Source of the DNA: Cyanobacterium sp. HL-69
GTDB taxonomy: Bacteria; Cyanobacteriota; Cyanobacteriia; Cyanobacteriales; Cyanobacteriaceae
Assembly: GCA_002813895.1 (NCBI GenBank)
Contig: CP024912.1
Span: 1,612,001 to 1,676,000, forward strand
DNA: 64,000 nt
Reading direction: 5' to 3'
Position 1 is the first letter of the stretch, and each line of letters opens with the position of its first letter. The position numbers and the translations under genes are program-made. Of this stretch, positions 19,344-28,688 are shown in pieces. The notes under the pieces were generated by a model. It ran no database searches and was not told the origin of the DNA. It saw only the letters and a program-made list of their open reading frames with translations.

Positions 19344-19568
19344 ATGAGCAACATACAAGATCAAATTCAAGAAGAATTAAAACAGGCTAGGGAAGTATGT
19401 AGCACTGAAGGTGCAACCTCTGGTGACTGTGCCGCTGCTTGGGATGCAGTAGAGGAGCTACAAGCTGAGGCTTCCCACCAACAACAGGGAGACAAAAAGA
19501 AAAATTCTTTAGAGCAATATTGTGAAGATAACCCTGATGCGGCTGAGTGTCGTATCTATGACGACTAA
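19344..19568 (+). CDS. cp12: CP12, Calvin cycle regulator
   Basis: 74 residues, an intrinsically disordered redox switch that binds GAPDH and phosphoribulokinase and holds them inactive in the dark. The N-terminal Cys pair (C19 and C29), the central CAAAWDAVEELQAE core (the AWD-VEEL motif) and the C-terminal pair in YCEDNPDAAECRIYDD (C60 and C69) are all present, so both regulatory disulfides can form. The final residues are those that insert into the GAPDH active site in known complexes. A Shine-Dalgarno AAGG lies before the ATG at 19344. Two genes downstream of transketolase, so Calvin-cycle functions are near each other, but a terminator intervenes. Confidence 0.97.
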   Translation: MSNIQDQIQEELKQAREVCSTEGATSGDCAAAWDAVEELQAEASHQQQGDKKKNSLEQYCEDNPDAAECRIYDD

Positions 19569-19596
19569 TCGGTCAATTTATTGTTTAATAAAAGCT

Positions 19597-19623
19597 AGGG
19601 GTGGGGTTATCCCACCTCTTTTT
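19597..19623 (+). terminator. CP12 terminator
   Basis: AGGGGTGGGG/TCCCACCTCT stem with a short TTA loop, G-T pairs included, running into TTTTT. Confidence 0.85.
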
Positions 19624-19648
19624 GTGGTGAATATTAAAATTTTTTATT

Positions 19649-20242
19649 ATGGAAGATACCTTATTAAGGGCTTTGGTTTGGACTAATTACAAGTTATTTT
19701 TGGTTTTCTGTTTATTTTTTCCTCTTTGTCTTTCTATTTGGGGCTTATTCTCTAATATTGCTTCGATTCAAAGGTTATTGTTGATTTTTTGGCGAGTTGC
19801 TAGTTTATTGGCGATCGCCATTTATTTATTTATTCCTGTATGGCAACTGGGTTATTTAGCTTGGTTTGTGGGTCATATTTTGATTGTAATTAGTCTTTGG
19901 TTTTGGGTGGATATTAATGACGAAATTCGAGATTTACCCAAAAGCCCTTTGCGTTTGCTGCTCACTTCATGGCGCTGGGCAACTTCTATTTATGGTACCC
20001 TAGGGGCGATTGCCTTTGCACCTTTTTTACGATGTACTTTTTCCGAAGATGCGGCGGTGGAGAAGGTTTGCCGTGCATGGTTAGAAGCGCCATGGCATTA
20101 TAAAAGTTGGTTTCATCCCAATGCTACCACAGGATTTCTTGGCTTTTTGGGAATATCTGGTTTGATTATCTACACCATTTACTTACTTTACTTCCTCGCT
20201 TTTCGTTTAATTAAACAAGGTAGAATTGCCATTGAGCAATAA
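19649..20242 (+). CDS. DUF3177-like integral membrane protein
   Basis: 197 residues with about five hydrophobic helices (around residues 15-37, 42-62, 65-86, 108-128, 165-187). The N-terminus MEDTLLRALVWTNYKLFLVF resembles the cyanobacterial DUF3177 family, whose role is unknown. A soluble loop between helices four and five has two Cys (RCTFSEDAAVEKVCRAWL). It begins 26 bases after the CP12 terminator and is followed after 12 bases by the next gene and then cpcF, so the three probably form one transcript. No obvious Shine-Dalgarno is present. Function unknown. Confidence 0.8.
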   Translation: MEDTLLRALVWTNYKLFLVFCLFFPLCLSIWGLFSNIASIQRLLLIFWRVASLLAIAIYLFIPVWQLGYLAWFVGHILIVISLWFWVDINDEIRDLPKSPLRLLLTSWRWATSIYGTLGAIAFAPFLRCTFSEDAAVEKVCRAWLEAPWHYKSWFHPNATTGFLGFLGISGLIIYTIYLLYFLAFRLIKQGRIAIEQ

Positions 20243-20254
20243 AAACAATGGATA

Positions 20255-20542
20255 ATGAATAATTTACTCTTAAACATTGAAGAATATACCAAGGAAAACC
20301 CCCATTTTGTGATCATAATCAGAGCCGAAGAAAATGGAGAAAACCTTGAAATTATGACCTTTAGGGGTTTTTCTAGTTGTCTGACAGGAGCCACAGAATA
20401 TGACCCAGATTTGCCTGTGTTATCATCCTCTGGGTTAATTTCATCTATTGATCTACTCCAAGCCCCTTACAACCCCATAAGTCCCCAATATATTGAACAA
20501 AATTTGACCCCTGCACAATTTGAAGCAAACTTTTTGTCCTAA
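20255..20542 (+). CDS. Conserved small protein, function unknown (95 aa)
   Basis: 95 residues beginning MNNLLLNIEEYTKENPHFVI. The core IIIRAEENGENLEIMTFRGFSSCLTGATEYDPDLPVLSSSGLI predicts a small alpha/beta fold, and a C-terminal helix-rich tail follows. I recall similar proteins encoded in cyanobacterial and plant genomes, but no activity is known to me. No signal peptide or membrane helix. It sits between the DUF3177 gene (12-base gap) and cpcF (9-base gap), which supports translation as part of one operon. Confidence 0.75.
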   Translation: MNNLLLNIEEYTKENPHFVIIIRAEENGENLEIMTFRGFSSCLTGATEYDPDLPVLSSSGLISSIDLLQAPYNPISPQYIEQNLTPAQFEANFLS

Positions 20543-20551
20543 AAATTGACC

Positions 20552-21190
20552 ATGACAGAAACTATTACCCCTATCAACGATTTAATCAAAGCTGTAGAAA
20601 AGGCGGATTCGTCCTCCTCATTATTTTTAGCGGTTAGTAATTTGGCTAAAGTGCGATCGCCCCTAGCCATTCCTACTCTCATCGAAGTTTTAGCATTTAA
20701 TAACCCCGGTGCTGCCGTAGCTGCCACAGAAGGATTAATCGCCCTAGGGGAAACCGCCATAACCTCCCTTCTCGAAAACGTTGACGATTACAACTATGGG
20801 GCAAGGGCATGGGCTATCAGAGTATTTGCAGGCATTGGCGATCCTCGTGGGCTAGACTTGTTACTAAAAGCCGCCAGTAGTGACTTTTCCCTCAGTGTTA
20901 GAAGAGCGGCCACCAAAGGCCTAGGAAGTATCACATGGGACAAAATGACCTCCGAAAACCTATCCCAAGCCCAACAAAGAGTATTAGATACCCTCCTCAT
21001 TACGGCCCAAGATGGTGAATGGGTAGTACGTTATGCCACCGTGGTTTCCCTGACTAATCTTTATGTTGCCATGGATAATCAAGGGATGAAGAATACCATC
21101 CGACAAACCTTAATCAATCTTCAGGATGATGAAGAAATAGCCATCAAAACCCGCTCAAAATTGGCCCTAAAAACCCTCGCAGAAAAATAA
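20552..21190 (+). CDS. cpcF: HEAT-repeat protein, CpcF-type bilin lyase subunit
   Basis: 212 residues from the ATG at 20552; a TTG six bases earlier is also in frame, but ATG is preferred. Made of PBS-lyase HEAT repeats: AIPTLIEVLAFNNPGAAVAATEGL, YNYGARAWAIRVFAGIGDPRGLDLLLKAA and SVRRAATKGLGSITWDKM. The NYGARAWAIR segment and total length match CpcF, which with CpcE attaches phycocyanobilin to the alpha subunit of phycocyanin. CpcE and the cpc antenna genes are not in this window, so the assignment rests on sequence alone; another HEAT-repeat lyase is the main alternative. Confidence 0.75.
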   Translation: MTETITPINDLIKAVEKADSSSSLFLAVSNLAKVRSPLAIPTLIEVLAFNNPGAAVAATEGLIALGETAITSLLENVDDYNYGARAWAIRVFAGIGDPRGLDLLLKAASSDFSLSVRRAATKGLGSITWDKMTSENLSQAQQRVLDTLLITAQDGEWVVRYATVVSLTNLYVAMDNQGMKNTIRQTLINLQDDEEIAIKTRSKLALKTLAEK

Positions 21191-21191
21191 T

Positions 21192-21219
21192 AAAAAACCC
21201 CTCACCATGGGGAGAGGGG
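21192..21219 (-). terminator. Terminator of the nucleotidase gene
   Basis: Read on the minus strand: CCCCTC/GAGGGG stem with a 10-base loop, followed by TTTTTT. It lies in the convergent gap with cpcF. Confidence 0.8.
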
Positions 21220-21257
21220 CTAATAACTAAAAGTAAATAAGATTAATTTTTGATTGA

Positions 21258-24200
21258 TTAAACAACAGGAGCAAACCTAACCACTGCATCATTAAAGTCG
21301 AAATCACTTACTCCTAAATTACCTGGCAAATCTTCAAATCCAAAGATATTATTACCCAAACTACGGATGTGAGCAGAATTATCAGGATTAGCACCTAGAT
21401 AACTAAAGTAAGCGACAATATCAGTGTCAAAGTTTTCCAGAGTTGCACCCACATTTGAAGGATTAAGCTCTAGAAAAGCATTGATACCATCTCGAATACT
21501 ACCCTCATCAGGAATTAAATTACCCGCATTGGTAATGATGAAAGGAGCATAAATTCTTCCCCCTTGTAGTAAAGCATCACCAAAGGCATCAGCGTTGGTA
21601 TTTTTATTGGGATCTCCATCTGCCCCTAATTCAAGATTAAAGTTATTAACCGCATTAGAAACAGCAGTAAAGGCATAACCTTCATCACCCGGATTTAATA
21701 AATCAGTGGTAGAGCCGTTATTGTTAGAATCGAAAGTATCGAAAATAGATCCATTGACATTTTGTACTTGATATAAGCCAATAATGTTATGGAAACTGGC
21801 ATCGGTGCGATTTAAGATATTATCCTCTACTCTGACAGTGACATTTTGAGGGTTTTGAGATAGATTAATGACGATACCTTCTCCGTTGCCAACTTCTTGC
21901 ACGGTAAAACTAACGTTATCATCTACATTATTATTGTCCCCTTGGTTGTTATTACCCCCTCCGCCTCCGCCAGAGCCAGAATTATTTATCAAGGAATCGT
22001 TACGGAAATTGAGGTTTTGGATACGAGTATCTTCTTCAATAGGAGTGTCAGCTTGATTAAAAGCTCGATCTGCATCGGGATGAAATTCTGCTAAATATTC
22101 TGCTAATGCATCTTGCTCTCCGCCAATAGGTAGGTCAGAATTATTAGGTAAATTATCCACCGTTAAACTATCTAGGGTGACAACATTTTCAAAATAGAAA
22201 GCGGGATAGCCATCACCTCCAGTGGCTAAGAAATCCAAAATTGCCATTTTATAGGTACTATTGGGATCAACTACTAATTCACCATTAATAACGATCGCCT
22301 CTTGAGTACCATCTTCACGGTTTAAGACGAGGTTTCGGATTCTTTCCCCTGCTACTGCTACCCCAGTGGCATCGCCGTTATCATCACGGGTAAACTCGAT
22401 GGGTGTATTATCAGGGTCAAAACTAAAGCTAAAACCACCAATTTGCCCGAATTGCCCGGGGGTTGCACCTTCTGCCCATTGTGCCACAAAATGCTCTGCT
22501 AAATCTCTGATACCTTGGGCTGAAATATCGGCAACGGAGAGTTTATTATCAAAACGTAAGGAATTTTCAATATCTAATACCGAAATATCTCCTTCTTCTT
22601 TGCCTACGGCAGGATTAGCTTGGGGAGGTAATTGCACTAATTCATTTGTGCCACCATCAATGAAAGATACCCCTATTTGATCTCGGATACCGCCACCATT
22701 TTTAACGGAAATATCGATGTCAAAGCCATATTGTTCGGCATACCAGAGGTTAGCATCAGCGGTTAAGTTACCTAAATTGGTTTCTTCCGTGCGCACACTA
22801 GAACGAAAACCGTTAAGCCATACTTCTGAATTACCAAAAATAATGCCATCTTTGCCATTAATGAAGTTACCTACGTTATCGACAACGGCTACTAAGTCTG
22901 GATTAGCAACTGCTTTTACTTGCTCAAAAGTAGTAATATCTTCTTCATACAGACGATCAACCCCTGCAATATCCGTGGCGAAAGTACCGCTATCATCACC
23001 AATTTCAATAATTTGACCTTCAGAATCAAAATCGATGATTAATTGCCCTAAATAACGATAATTCGCCCCTGTATTAATTAAGTAAACATCATTACCATCC
23101 GCATCTTGGAATACTTGGGGATAAGGTTGTAATAATTCGGGAGCTACTTGAGTTTCATCTTCACGCAAAATATCGTCATCATTGGCCATGACACGATTAG
23201 AACCACCGCCCATGATAATATCAACGTCAGTGAGTTTAGTGGCCAAAGCCTGTTCAATCTCAAACTGTTGTAAGTGAGTCATCAAGACTATTTTATTGAT
23301 GCCTTGATTTACTAATTCATCCACAAAGGGTTGAATATTATTTGCCAAATTTTGGGCGTTAACTTCAATATCTCGACTGGTGGGATTAGTTAACATGGTG
23401 ATACCACCGATATTGGCAATTTGAGGAAGATAAGGCACGACCGCCCCAATAACCCCCACTTCTTCACCATTAACATCAATTACCACACTTTCAGTTAGAC
23501 TATTGGGTTGAGGTGCTTGACCAGATTCTACTACTAAATCTTTCAAATCAGAGCTATCGGTGGAATAGTCTAGGTTGGTAGCTAAGTAGGGGAACAATGC
23601 TCCCTCATAACCCGTTTCAGGATCAATACCGACTCCATCAATGAAAAAGTCAGGGGCGATCGCATTATAGAAAGCACTAGGTCCCGCGTCAAATTCATGA
23701 TTACCAACAGCAGCCGCATCCCAACCTAAGGCATTTTGAACTAAGATGTCTGCAATGCCTTGTTGTCCATAAATGTTTGAACTAGCATTAAAGAAGGGGC
23801 CAGCGATAAATAAGTCACCAGAAGTGAGTTTCAAGGTATTTTCATAACGGGCATCTAAGGCATTCATTACGGCTGAAAAACCGATGGCATCTTGTAATGC
23901 TGGAATACCAGCTTCTTGATCCGAAGCATGAAGGATTTGTAAACTGAAGGGTTTTGGTTCTATTTCATAAACGCTAGTGGAGCCACTCACTTCGTTGGAA
24001 ACCACCAATAAAGGAACACCATTGGGGCTATCATCAGCACTGATAAAAACTAAACCCTCTGGTCCTAAATCCCCTGCTGCTGGATTGGAAGAACCATCTT
24101 CCAATTGAGCATCTACGGTAAAATCACGGTTGTTGATATATTGAACAAACTGAGCATCAGTGGGATCACTAATATCATATACCATAATACCGCCTACCCT

Positions 24201-25487
24201 TTCTAGGCCAATGAAGGCATAGGGAGTGCCGTTTATTTCTCCAATTGTTACTCCTTCCGGTTCTGGCCCTTTGTCATCGGAACGAGCATCAAAGGAATCA
24301 TTATCATCGTTGTTACTGTTGAAGTATTCGGGGATTTCTTGGGCAACGATATTTTCAAATTCACTACCGCTATCAAATACTAGGTTCCCAGATTCATCCC
24401 AGATGGAAAAAGAACGTGCACCGTAAGCATATATTTCTTCATAAATCCCATCACCATCAGCATCCCCTAGGGTAGTGGTAATGTTTAAACGTCCTAATTG
24501 ACTATTTTCTTGTAACTGTGCAGCGTTAGGGAAGACTGTGGGATCAAGGTTTAAATCTCCTACCCTTGCTTCTTCACTGAAGTTATCATAATCTCTGGCA
24601 TCCCCTTCGTTGGCGGTGACAATGTAGTTCATGCCGTCAACGGTGTAAGAGGCGATCGCATCGGGCTGAAACATTCCTTTCACTGGCCAGTTACGAATAT
24701 TGATGGCATCATCACGGTTACTAGCATCTAGCTCATTACCCGTTAAACTATGATCTTTAAACCCAAGGGGAATTATATTAGTAACGGTACTAGAAGCAAT
24801 ATCCACCACCGCTAAAGCGTTGTTTTCCTGTAAAGCCACATAAGCGGTGGTAGAATCCGCAGAAATGGTAATATATTCGGGTTCTAAATCTTGAGAAACT
24901 GTGGCATTAGGTCCAAAAATTCTTACCCCTTGACTAATTAATTGATCTTTTTGATCATCAAAGGCATTGAAATCAGCAGTGGTAACGGTGGCGTTAGCTA
25001 TCCCATTACTGATGTCAATGATACTGATTGAACCCTCTGGATCGATAGACGCTTCTGTATTGTAGTCATTGGGTTCTCCTTCATTGGCTACTAATATTTT
25101 AGTTCCATCGGGGGTAAAAGTGACCATGTCAGGTAATGCTCCAACCCCAAAACTGGCGATAGGATTAATAGCGGAACTAAAATCACTGTTAGAGTTAAAT
25201 AAAATTATACTGCCAGGATCAGTTTTAACATTGGCTTCAAGGGCGATCGCAACGATACCATTGTTGATGGCGACACTGTTAATAACACCACCCAAGTTGC
25301 TTCCCACAATTTCCCCAATTTTCGTAGGCTGTGTAGGATCGCTTAAATCCAAAACATCCACCGAAGCTGATTGAGCATTCACTACAAACAACCTTTGGGT
25401 TGTAGGGTCATAAGCAGGAATTTCTGCTGCGCTTTCATCAAAAAGACCCGTATTATAGGTACTGATGCGATTAAGATTTATAGTCAT
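21258..25487 (-). CDS. Extracellular nucleotidase/phosphatase with choice-of-anchor I and DUF4114 domains
   Basis: 1,409 residues. Residues about 1-500 form a choice-of-anchor I beta-propeller (LYVVNAQSASVDVLDLSDP-like repeats, VTANEGDARDYDNFSEEARVGDL). About 510-830 is a metallophosphoesterase with GNHEFD and MTHLQ. The 5'-nucleotidase C-terminal domain follows (RTEETNLGNLTADANLWYAE and NGGGIRDQ). A Gly/Asn-rich linker leads to a DUF4114 domain ending in SDFDFNDAVVRF. There is no N-terminal signal peptide, as is common for proteins exported by type I secretion. Likely role: releasing phosphate from nucleotides outside the cell. Two usual metal-ligand motifs are altered: SDQEAG where D-x-H is expected, and GGGSNR where GGHSH is expected. 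Activity is therefore inferred, not certain. Confidence 0.85.
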   Translation of the reverse strand: MTINLNRISTYNTGLFDESAAEIPAYDPTTQRLFVVNAQSASVDVLDLSDPTQPTKIGEIVGSNLGGVINSVAINNGIVAIALEANVKTDPGSIILFNSNSDFSSAINPIASFGVGALPDMVTFTPDGTKILVANEGEPNDYNTEASIDPEGSISIIDISNGIANATVTTADFNAFDDQKDQLISQGVRIFGPNATVSQDLEPEYITISADSTTAYVALQENNALAVVDIASSTVTNIIPLGFKDHSLTGNELDASNRDDAINIRNWPVKGMFQPDAIASYTVDGMNYIVTANEGDARDYDNFSEEARVGDLNLDPTVFPNAAQLQENSQLGRLNITTTLGDADGDGIYEEIYAYGARSFSIWDESGNLVFDSGSEFENIVAQEIPEYFNSNNDDNDSFDARSDDKGPEPEGVTIGEINGTPYAFIGLERVGGIMVYDISDPTDAQFVQYINNRDFTVDAQLEDGSSNPAAGDLGPEGLVFISADDSPNGVPLLVVSNEVSGSTSVYEIEPKPFSLQILHASDQEAGIPALQDAIGFSAVMNALDARYENTLKLTSGDLFIAGPFFNASSNIYGQQGIADILVQNALGWDAAAVGNHEFDAGPSAFYNAIAPDFFIDGVGIDPETGYEGALFPYLATNLDYSTDSSDLKDLVVESGQAPQPNSLTESVVIDVNGEEVGVIGAVVPYLPQIANIGGITMLTNPTSRDIEVNAQNLANNIQPFVDELVNQGINKIVLMTHLQQFEIEQALATKLTDVDIIMGGGSNRVMANDDDILREDETQVAPELLQPYPQVFQDADGNDVYLINTGANYRYLGQLIIDFDSEGQIIEIGDDSGTFATDIAGVDRLYEEDITTFEQVKAVANPDLVAVVDNVGNFINGKDGIIFGNSEVWLNGFRSSVRTEETNLGNLTADANLWYAEQYGFDIDISVKNGGGIRDQIGVSFIDGGTNELVQLPPQANPAVGKEEGDISVLDIENSLRFDNKLSVADISAQGIRDLAEHFVAQWAEGATPGQFGQIGGFSFSFDPDNTPIEFTRDDNGDATGVAVAGERIRNLVLNREDGTQEAIVINGELVVDPNSTYKMAILDFLATGGDGYPAFYFENVVTLDSLTVDNLPNNSDLPIGGEQDALAEYLAEFHPDADRAFNQADTPIEEDTRIQNLNFRNDSLINNSGSGGGGGGNNNQGDNNNVDDNVSFTVQEVGNGEGIVINLSQNPQNVTVRVEDNILNRTDASFHNIIGLYQVQNVNGSIFDTFDSNNNGSTTDLLNPGDEGYAFTAVSNAVNNFNLELGADGDPNKNTNADAFGDALLQGGRIYAPFIITNAGNLIPDEGSIRDGINAFLELNPSNVGATLENFDTDIVAYFSYLGANPDNSAHIRSLGNNIFGFEDLPGNLGVSDFDFNDAVVRFAPVV

Positions 25488-25551
25488 CGTGATTTATAGA
25501 TTAATTGTAGTCTCAAAATACTGGCTCAGTATTATCTGTACTGTCTAACAA

Positions 25552-25575
25552 AGTACCCTGAAAAGTACTCTGAAA
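25552..25575 (-). promoter_or_regulatory. Tandem 12-nt repeat, possible operator of the nucleotidase
   Basis: Plus-strand AGTACCCTGAAA and AGTACTCTGAAA lie head to tail (11 of 12 identical) about 65 bases upstream of the nucleotidase start. The spacing is close to one helical turn, as in PhoB-type sites. The sequence does not match the cyanobacterial PHO box consensus I know, so the regulator is unidentified. Confidence 0.35.
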
Positions 25576-25660
25576 GGTTTAACGAATAATTAAATTTTGA
25601 ATAAGAGATGATTAAGAAGAAAGGTGTTGGTGAATTAAGGTATGATTTTTAGTTTAGTTT

Positions 25661-25695
25661 GGCAATAGGGAATGGGCAATGGGCAATAGGCAATG
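25661..25695 (+). repeat. Short heptad repeat (GGGAAT/GGGCAAT type)
   Basis: Five near copies of a 7-nt unit (GGCAATA, GGGAATG, GGCAATG ...). This resembles the short tandemly repeated sequences known from cyanobacteria. Related runs occur at 33484, 51064, 53884 and 56516. Confidence 0.75.
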
Positions 25696-25911
25696 GTCAT
25701 AATAGTATAGTTTTAATACTAGACATTTACTGTAATTCAATAGTGTTTCATACTCAAAATCAGCAATGCCGAACAATAAATAATCCAACCATTATTATCC
25801 TAACTCCCTTACCCCTCATCTCCCCTACTCCCCATCACCATCAAATAACCCATTGTGTGATGACAGATTTTAGTTAATAATTGGTTGAGTCACCATTGCA
25901 AAAGTAAATCC

Positions 25912-26544
25912 ATGTTAACGATCGCACTTCCTAAAGGCGCATTACTAAAAGACAGTATCGAACTATGTCAAAAGGCAGGGCTAGATTTCAGCCTATTTCT
26001 ATCATCTAGTAACCGTCAACTGCAAATCGAAGATCCCACGGGAGTAGCCAAAGCCTTATTGGTCAGGGCGCAAGATGTTCCCGTATATGTAGAATATGGT
26101 CAAGCCCATCTCGGTATTGCAGGTTATGATGTCCTGAAGGAGAAAAAAGCGAACATTGCTCACCTAGCGGATTTAGGATTTGGCTATTGTCGGATGTCTG
26201 TGGCAGTGCCAAAGGATAGCCCCTATCGTAAATCAGTTGATATACCAGCCCATGGCATCGTCGCTTCAAAGTTCGTTAACTGTGCAAAAGAGCATTTTAG
26301 AGCCTTGGATTTACCTGTGGAAATTGTACCTTTATATGGCTCGGTAGAATTAGGCCCCATTACGGGAATGTCAGAGGCGATTGTCGATTTAGTCTCTACG
26401 GGCAAAACTTTACGGGAAAATGGTTTGGTAGAAATCGATGTCCTTTTTGAAAGTAGTGCCTATCTGGTTGCGAATCCCCTTCTCTATCGTCTCAACCGTG
26501 ATAGTATTGGTGATTTTGTCAAACAAATGACGGCAAGTAAATAA
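25912..26544 (+). CDS. hisG: ATP phosphoribosyltransferase, short form
   Basis: 210 residues from the ATG at 25912, which gives [20 protein letters not shown], the standard cyanobacterial start. A TTG 27 bases upstream is in frame but adds unrelated residues. The enzyme joins ATP and PRPP, the first step of histidine synthesis. Seen: [36 protein letters not shown] (catalytic domain), [30 protein letters not shown] (PRPP-binding loop is [17 protein letters not shown]). The short form lacks the C-terminal regulatory domain and needs HisZ as a partner; hisZ is not in this window. No operon partner is adjacent. Confidence 0.96.
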   Translation: MLTIALPKGALLKDSIELCQKAGLDFSLFLSSSNRQLQIEDPTGVAKALLVRAQDVPVYVEYGQAHLGIAGYDVLKEKKANIAHLADLGFGYCRMSVAVPKDSPYRKSVDIPAHGIVASKFVNCAKEHFRALDLPVEIVPLYGSVELGPITGMSEAIVDLVSTGKTLRENGLVEIDVLFESSAYLVANPLLYRLNRDSIGDFVKQMTASK

Positions 26545-26567
26545 TTAACATCCATTATAAGGATATG

Positions 26568-26600
26568 AGCCCCCCTAACCCCCCTTAATAAGGGGGGAAT
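26568..26600. repeat. Palindromic repeat CCCCCCTTAATAAGGGGGG
   Basis: A 19-nt perfect palindrome core (26579-26597) preceded by AGCCCCCCTAA. The same family occurs at 62933-62962 and, in the other orientation, at 35226-35258. It lies 35 bases after the hisG stop and may serve as its terminator. Confidence 0.8.
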
Positions 26601-26724
26601 TAAATTCAAATTTTTTTTAGTTTTCGTAAGGCAAACAAACCCTTTATTGACAAAAAAAGTTTCCCAACATTGGAGAATTTAGGGGGCAAAACACGTACAC
26701 ATCTCCCCAAAACCATAACATTCC

Positions 26725-28305
26725 ATGAAAAACCTATCCTTAAAAGAAAAAATAGGACAATTAATAGTTGTACGCACCACAGGCTATTTATTTGATCATC
26801 AAATTCGCTATCCTGCATGGGAAGCCAACCAGCAACAATTGCAGACATGGTTATCTGAATATAACATTGGTGGGGTCATTCTTTTGGGGGGAAGTTGTGC
26901 AGAAATTGCTCAACGCACTAAACAGTTAAATCAATGGGCAAAAACACCTTTATTGGTAGCTGCAGACATCGAGGAAGGAGTGGGACAAAGATTTACGGGT
27001 GCTTCTTGGTTTCCCCCTCCCATGGCATTGGCACAAATTGCTCAGGATGATTTGGAGTTAGCCAAAAAGTATGCTGAGGAAATGGGTAAAATTACCGCCA
27101 AAGAAGCTCTTTGTATTGGGGTTAATTGGATTTTTGCCCCTGTAGTGGATGTGAATAATAACCCTGATAATCCTGTTATCAATGTTCGGGCTTTTGGGGA
27201 TAATCCAGAGGTGGTAAAGGAGTTAAGTTCGGCTTTTATTCGGGGTACTCAATCATACCCTATCCTCAATGGGGCGAAACATTTTCCTGGTCATGGGGAT
27301 ACTTCTACAGATTCCCATTTGGATTTACCTGTAATTAATCATTCTCAGGCAAGGTTAGAGAAAATAGAGTTAGTACCTTTTCAAGGGGCGATCGCCCTTA
27401 ACGTTGATGCTATTATGACAGCACATTTGTTAGTTAGTGCCTATGATAATCAAAATCCTGCCACTCTTTCTCACCGTATCTTGACGGAGGAATTAAGACA
27501 TAATATGGGTTTTGAAGGTTTAATTGTCACCGATGCCCTCATCATGGGAGGAGTGGCGAAATATGCACCCCCTGAAAAAATTGCAGTCAAAGCGCTACAG
27601 GCAGGGGCAGATATTTTATTAATGCCAGAAAATCCCGTAGTAGCCATTCACTCTATCATCGAGGCGGTGGAAAAGGGCGAAATCAGCGAACATCGCATTG
27701 ATGAAAGTTTACAAAGGGTATCCAAAGCTAAGGAAAAATTATTTAAGTCTCAAGAGTCTTTTTCTTTCGTTGATATTAGTACTAACGACTCTCAACAGGT
27801 AATAAATGAAATTTTAGTCAAAAGTAACCAGACAAGTGTGTTAAAACCTATTGTAGGGTTAGATAAAGGCATAAATTTAGTAGTAGTAAATAACCTTTTA
27901 AACTGTGATTTCTTGGATCGGCAAAGTCCCTCTATCACCATTCCTGACAGCTTCGGTTATCATGCCCAAGTATTTGACCAATGTAACCTCTATATTTGGG
28001 AAAATCAACTAATTACTGAGCCTTTTATTCTCCAAGTTTTTGTCCGTGGTAATCCTTTTCGTGGTACTGCTGGACTAAGTGCGATCGCCCTTAAAGCCTA
28101 TGAACAAATCCTCGAAAATCATCACCTACAGGGAATAATGGTTTATGGTAGTCCTTATGTCCTAGATTGGTTTAAAAATCAGATTCCAACACCCATACCA
28201 TGGGGCTTTTCCTATGGACAAATGGCGATCGCACAACGAACCATTTGTAACAAAATGTTTCAATTATCAACAAACCTTGACATCACTAAAGGAAACTTTC
28301 TGTAA
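26725..28305 (+). CDS. Glycoside hydrolase family 3, beta-N-acetylhexosaminidase-like
   Basis: 526 residues. The catalytic TIM-barrel region spans about residues 1-340. It carries KHFPGHGDTSTDSHLDLPVI, the NagZ-type loop with the His/Asp acid-base dyad, and GLIVTDALIMGGVAKYA with the nucleophile Asp. VAADIEEGVGQRF and INVRAFGDNPE are further family segments. The remaining ~180 residues form a C-terminal alpha/beta domain not present in minimal NagZ. No signal peptide is visible, so the likely role is cytosolic removal of N-acetylglucosamine from muropeptides during wall recycling. Substrate is inferred from the NagZ-type motif. Single gene; neighbours hisG and DUF4327 give no extra clue. Confidence 0.9.
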   Translation: MKNLSLKEKIGQLIVVRTTGYLFDHQIRYPAWEANQQQLQTWLSEYNIGGVILLGGSCAEIAQRTKQLNQWAKTPLLVAADIEEGVGQRFTGASWFPPPMALAQIAQDDLELAKKYAEEMGKITAKEALCIGVNWIFAPVVDVNNNPDNPVINVRAFGDNPEVVKELSSAFIRGTQSYPILNGAKHFPGHGDTSTDSHLDLPVINHSQARLEKIELVPFQGAIALNVDAIMTAHLLVSAYDNQNPATLSHRILTEELRHNMGFEGLIVTDALIMGGVAKYAPPEKIAVKALQAGADILLMPENPVVAIHSIIEAVEKGEISEHRIDESLQRVSKAKEKLFKSQESFSFVDISTNDSQQVINEILVKSNQTSVLKPIVGLDKGINLVVVNNLLNCDFLDRQSPSITIPDSFGYHAQVFDQCNLYIWENQLITEPFILQVFVRGNPFRGTAGLSAIALKAYEQILENHHLQGIMVYGSPYVLDWFKNQIPTPIPWGFSYGQMAIAQRTICNKMFQLSTNLDITKGNFL

Positions 28306-28454
28306 CATAAATTACAAAAAACCTATATCTACAAAGACATCCATAGAAAATCTTAAGATAATGTAATAAATTATACAGAAGGACTTTATTTCTGATTTTC
28401 ATAAGTTAGACTATAGTGAAGAGTAGATAAAATCAATCAACGAGGAAAAAGCAG

Positions 28455-28688
28455 ATGAAAACCCTAGAAAAAACTGCCACCAGATATTCCATCGACATGA
28501 TCAAAGACGAAGTAAGACAGTTAGTAGAAAAAGGCACTGTCAGTCGTCATCAGCCCATTTATATCCTTTGTCAATACATTCCTGCCAGAGAGTGGGTGTG
28601 TGTAGAATGTGAACTTGAGAAATGTGATTATTTATTGAGAGACCAAATCGGTGATTTAGTTTCCTCAGAACAATGGGACAATGACTAA
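28455..28688 (+). CDS. DUF4327 family protein (77 aa)
   Basis: 77 residues beginning MKTLEKTATRYSIDMIKDEV. The pattern RYSIDMIKDEVRQLVEKG-SRHQPIYILCQYIPAREW and the Cys pair in CVECELEKCDYLLRDQIGDL match the cyanobacterial DUF4327 family of unknown function. Four Cys residues in all. No membrane segment. A GAGGAAA Shine-Dalgarno lies before the ATG. The region after it (669 bases) is gene-free. Confidence 0.88.
   Translation: MKTLEKTATRYSIDMIKDEVRQLVEKGTVSRHQPIYILCQYIPAREWVCVECELEKCDYLLRDQIGDLVSSEQWDND

Larger units (their letters stand above)
25488..25911. other. 424-base region upstream of hisG and the nucleotidase
   Basis: Divergent promoter region. It contains a 12-nt tandem repeat next to the nucleotidase promoter side (25552-25575) and a GGGCAAT-type heptad repeat (25661-25695). 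No gene was recognised. Confidence 0.6.

Noticed and set aside
25885-25911. Longer hisG starting at TTG 25885
   Set aside because: The extra nine residues have no family match; ATG 25912 gives the standard HisG N-terminus.
26606-26848. Minus-strand frame overlapping the GH3 start
   Set aside because: Lies antisense to the GH3 5' end and the repeat-bearing spacer; no start signal or family resemblance.
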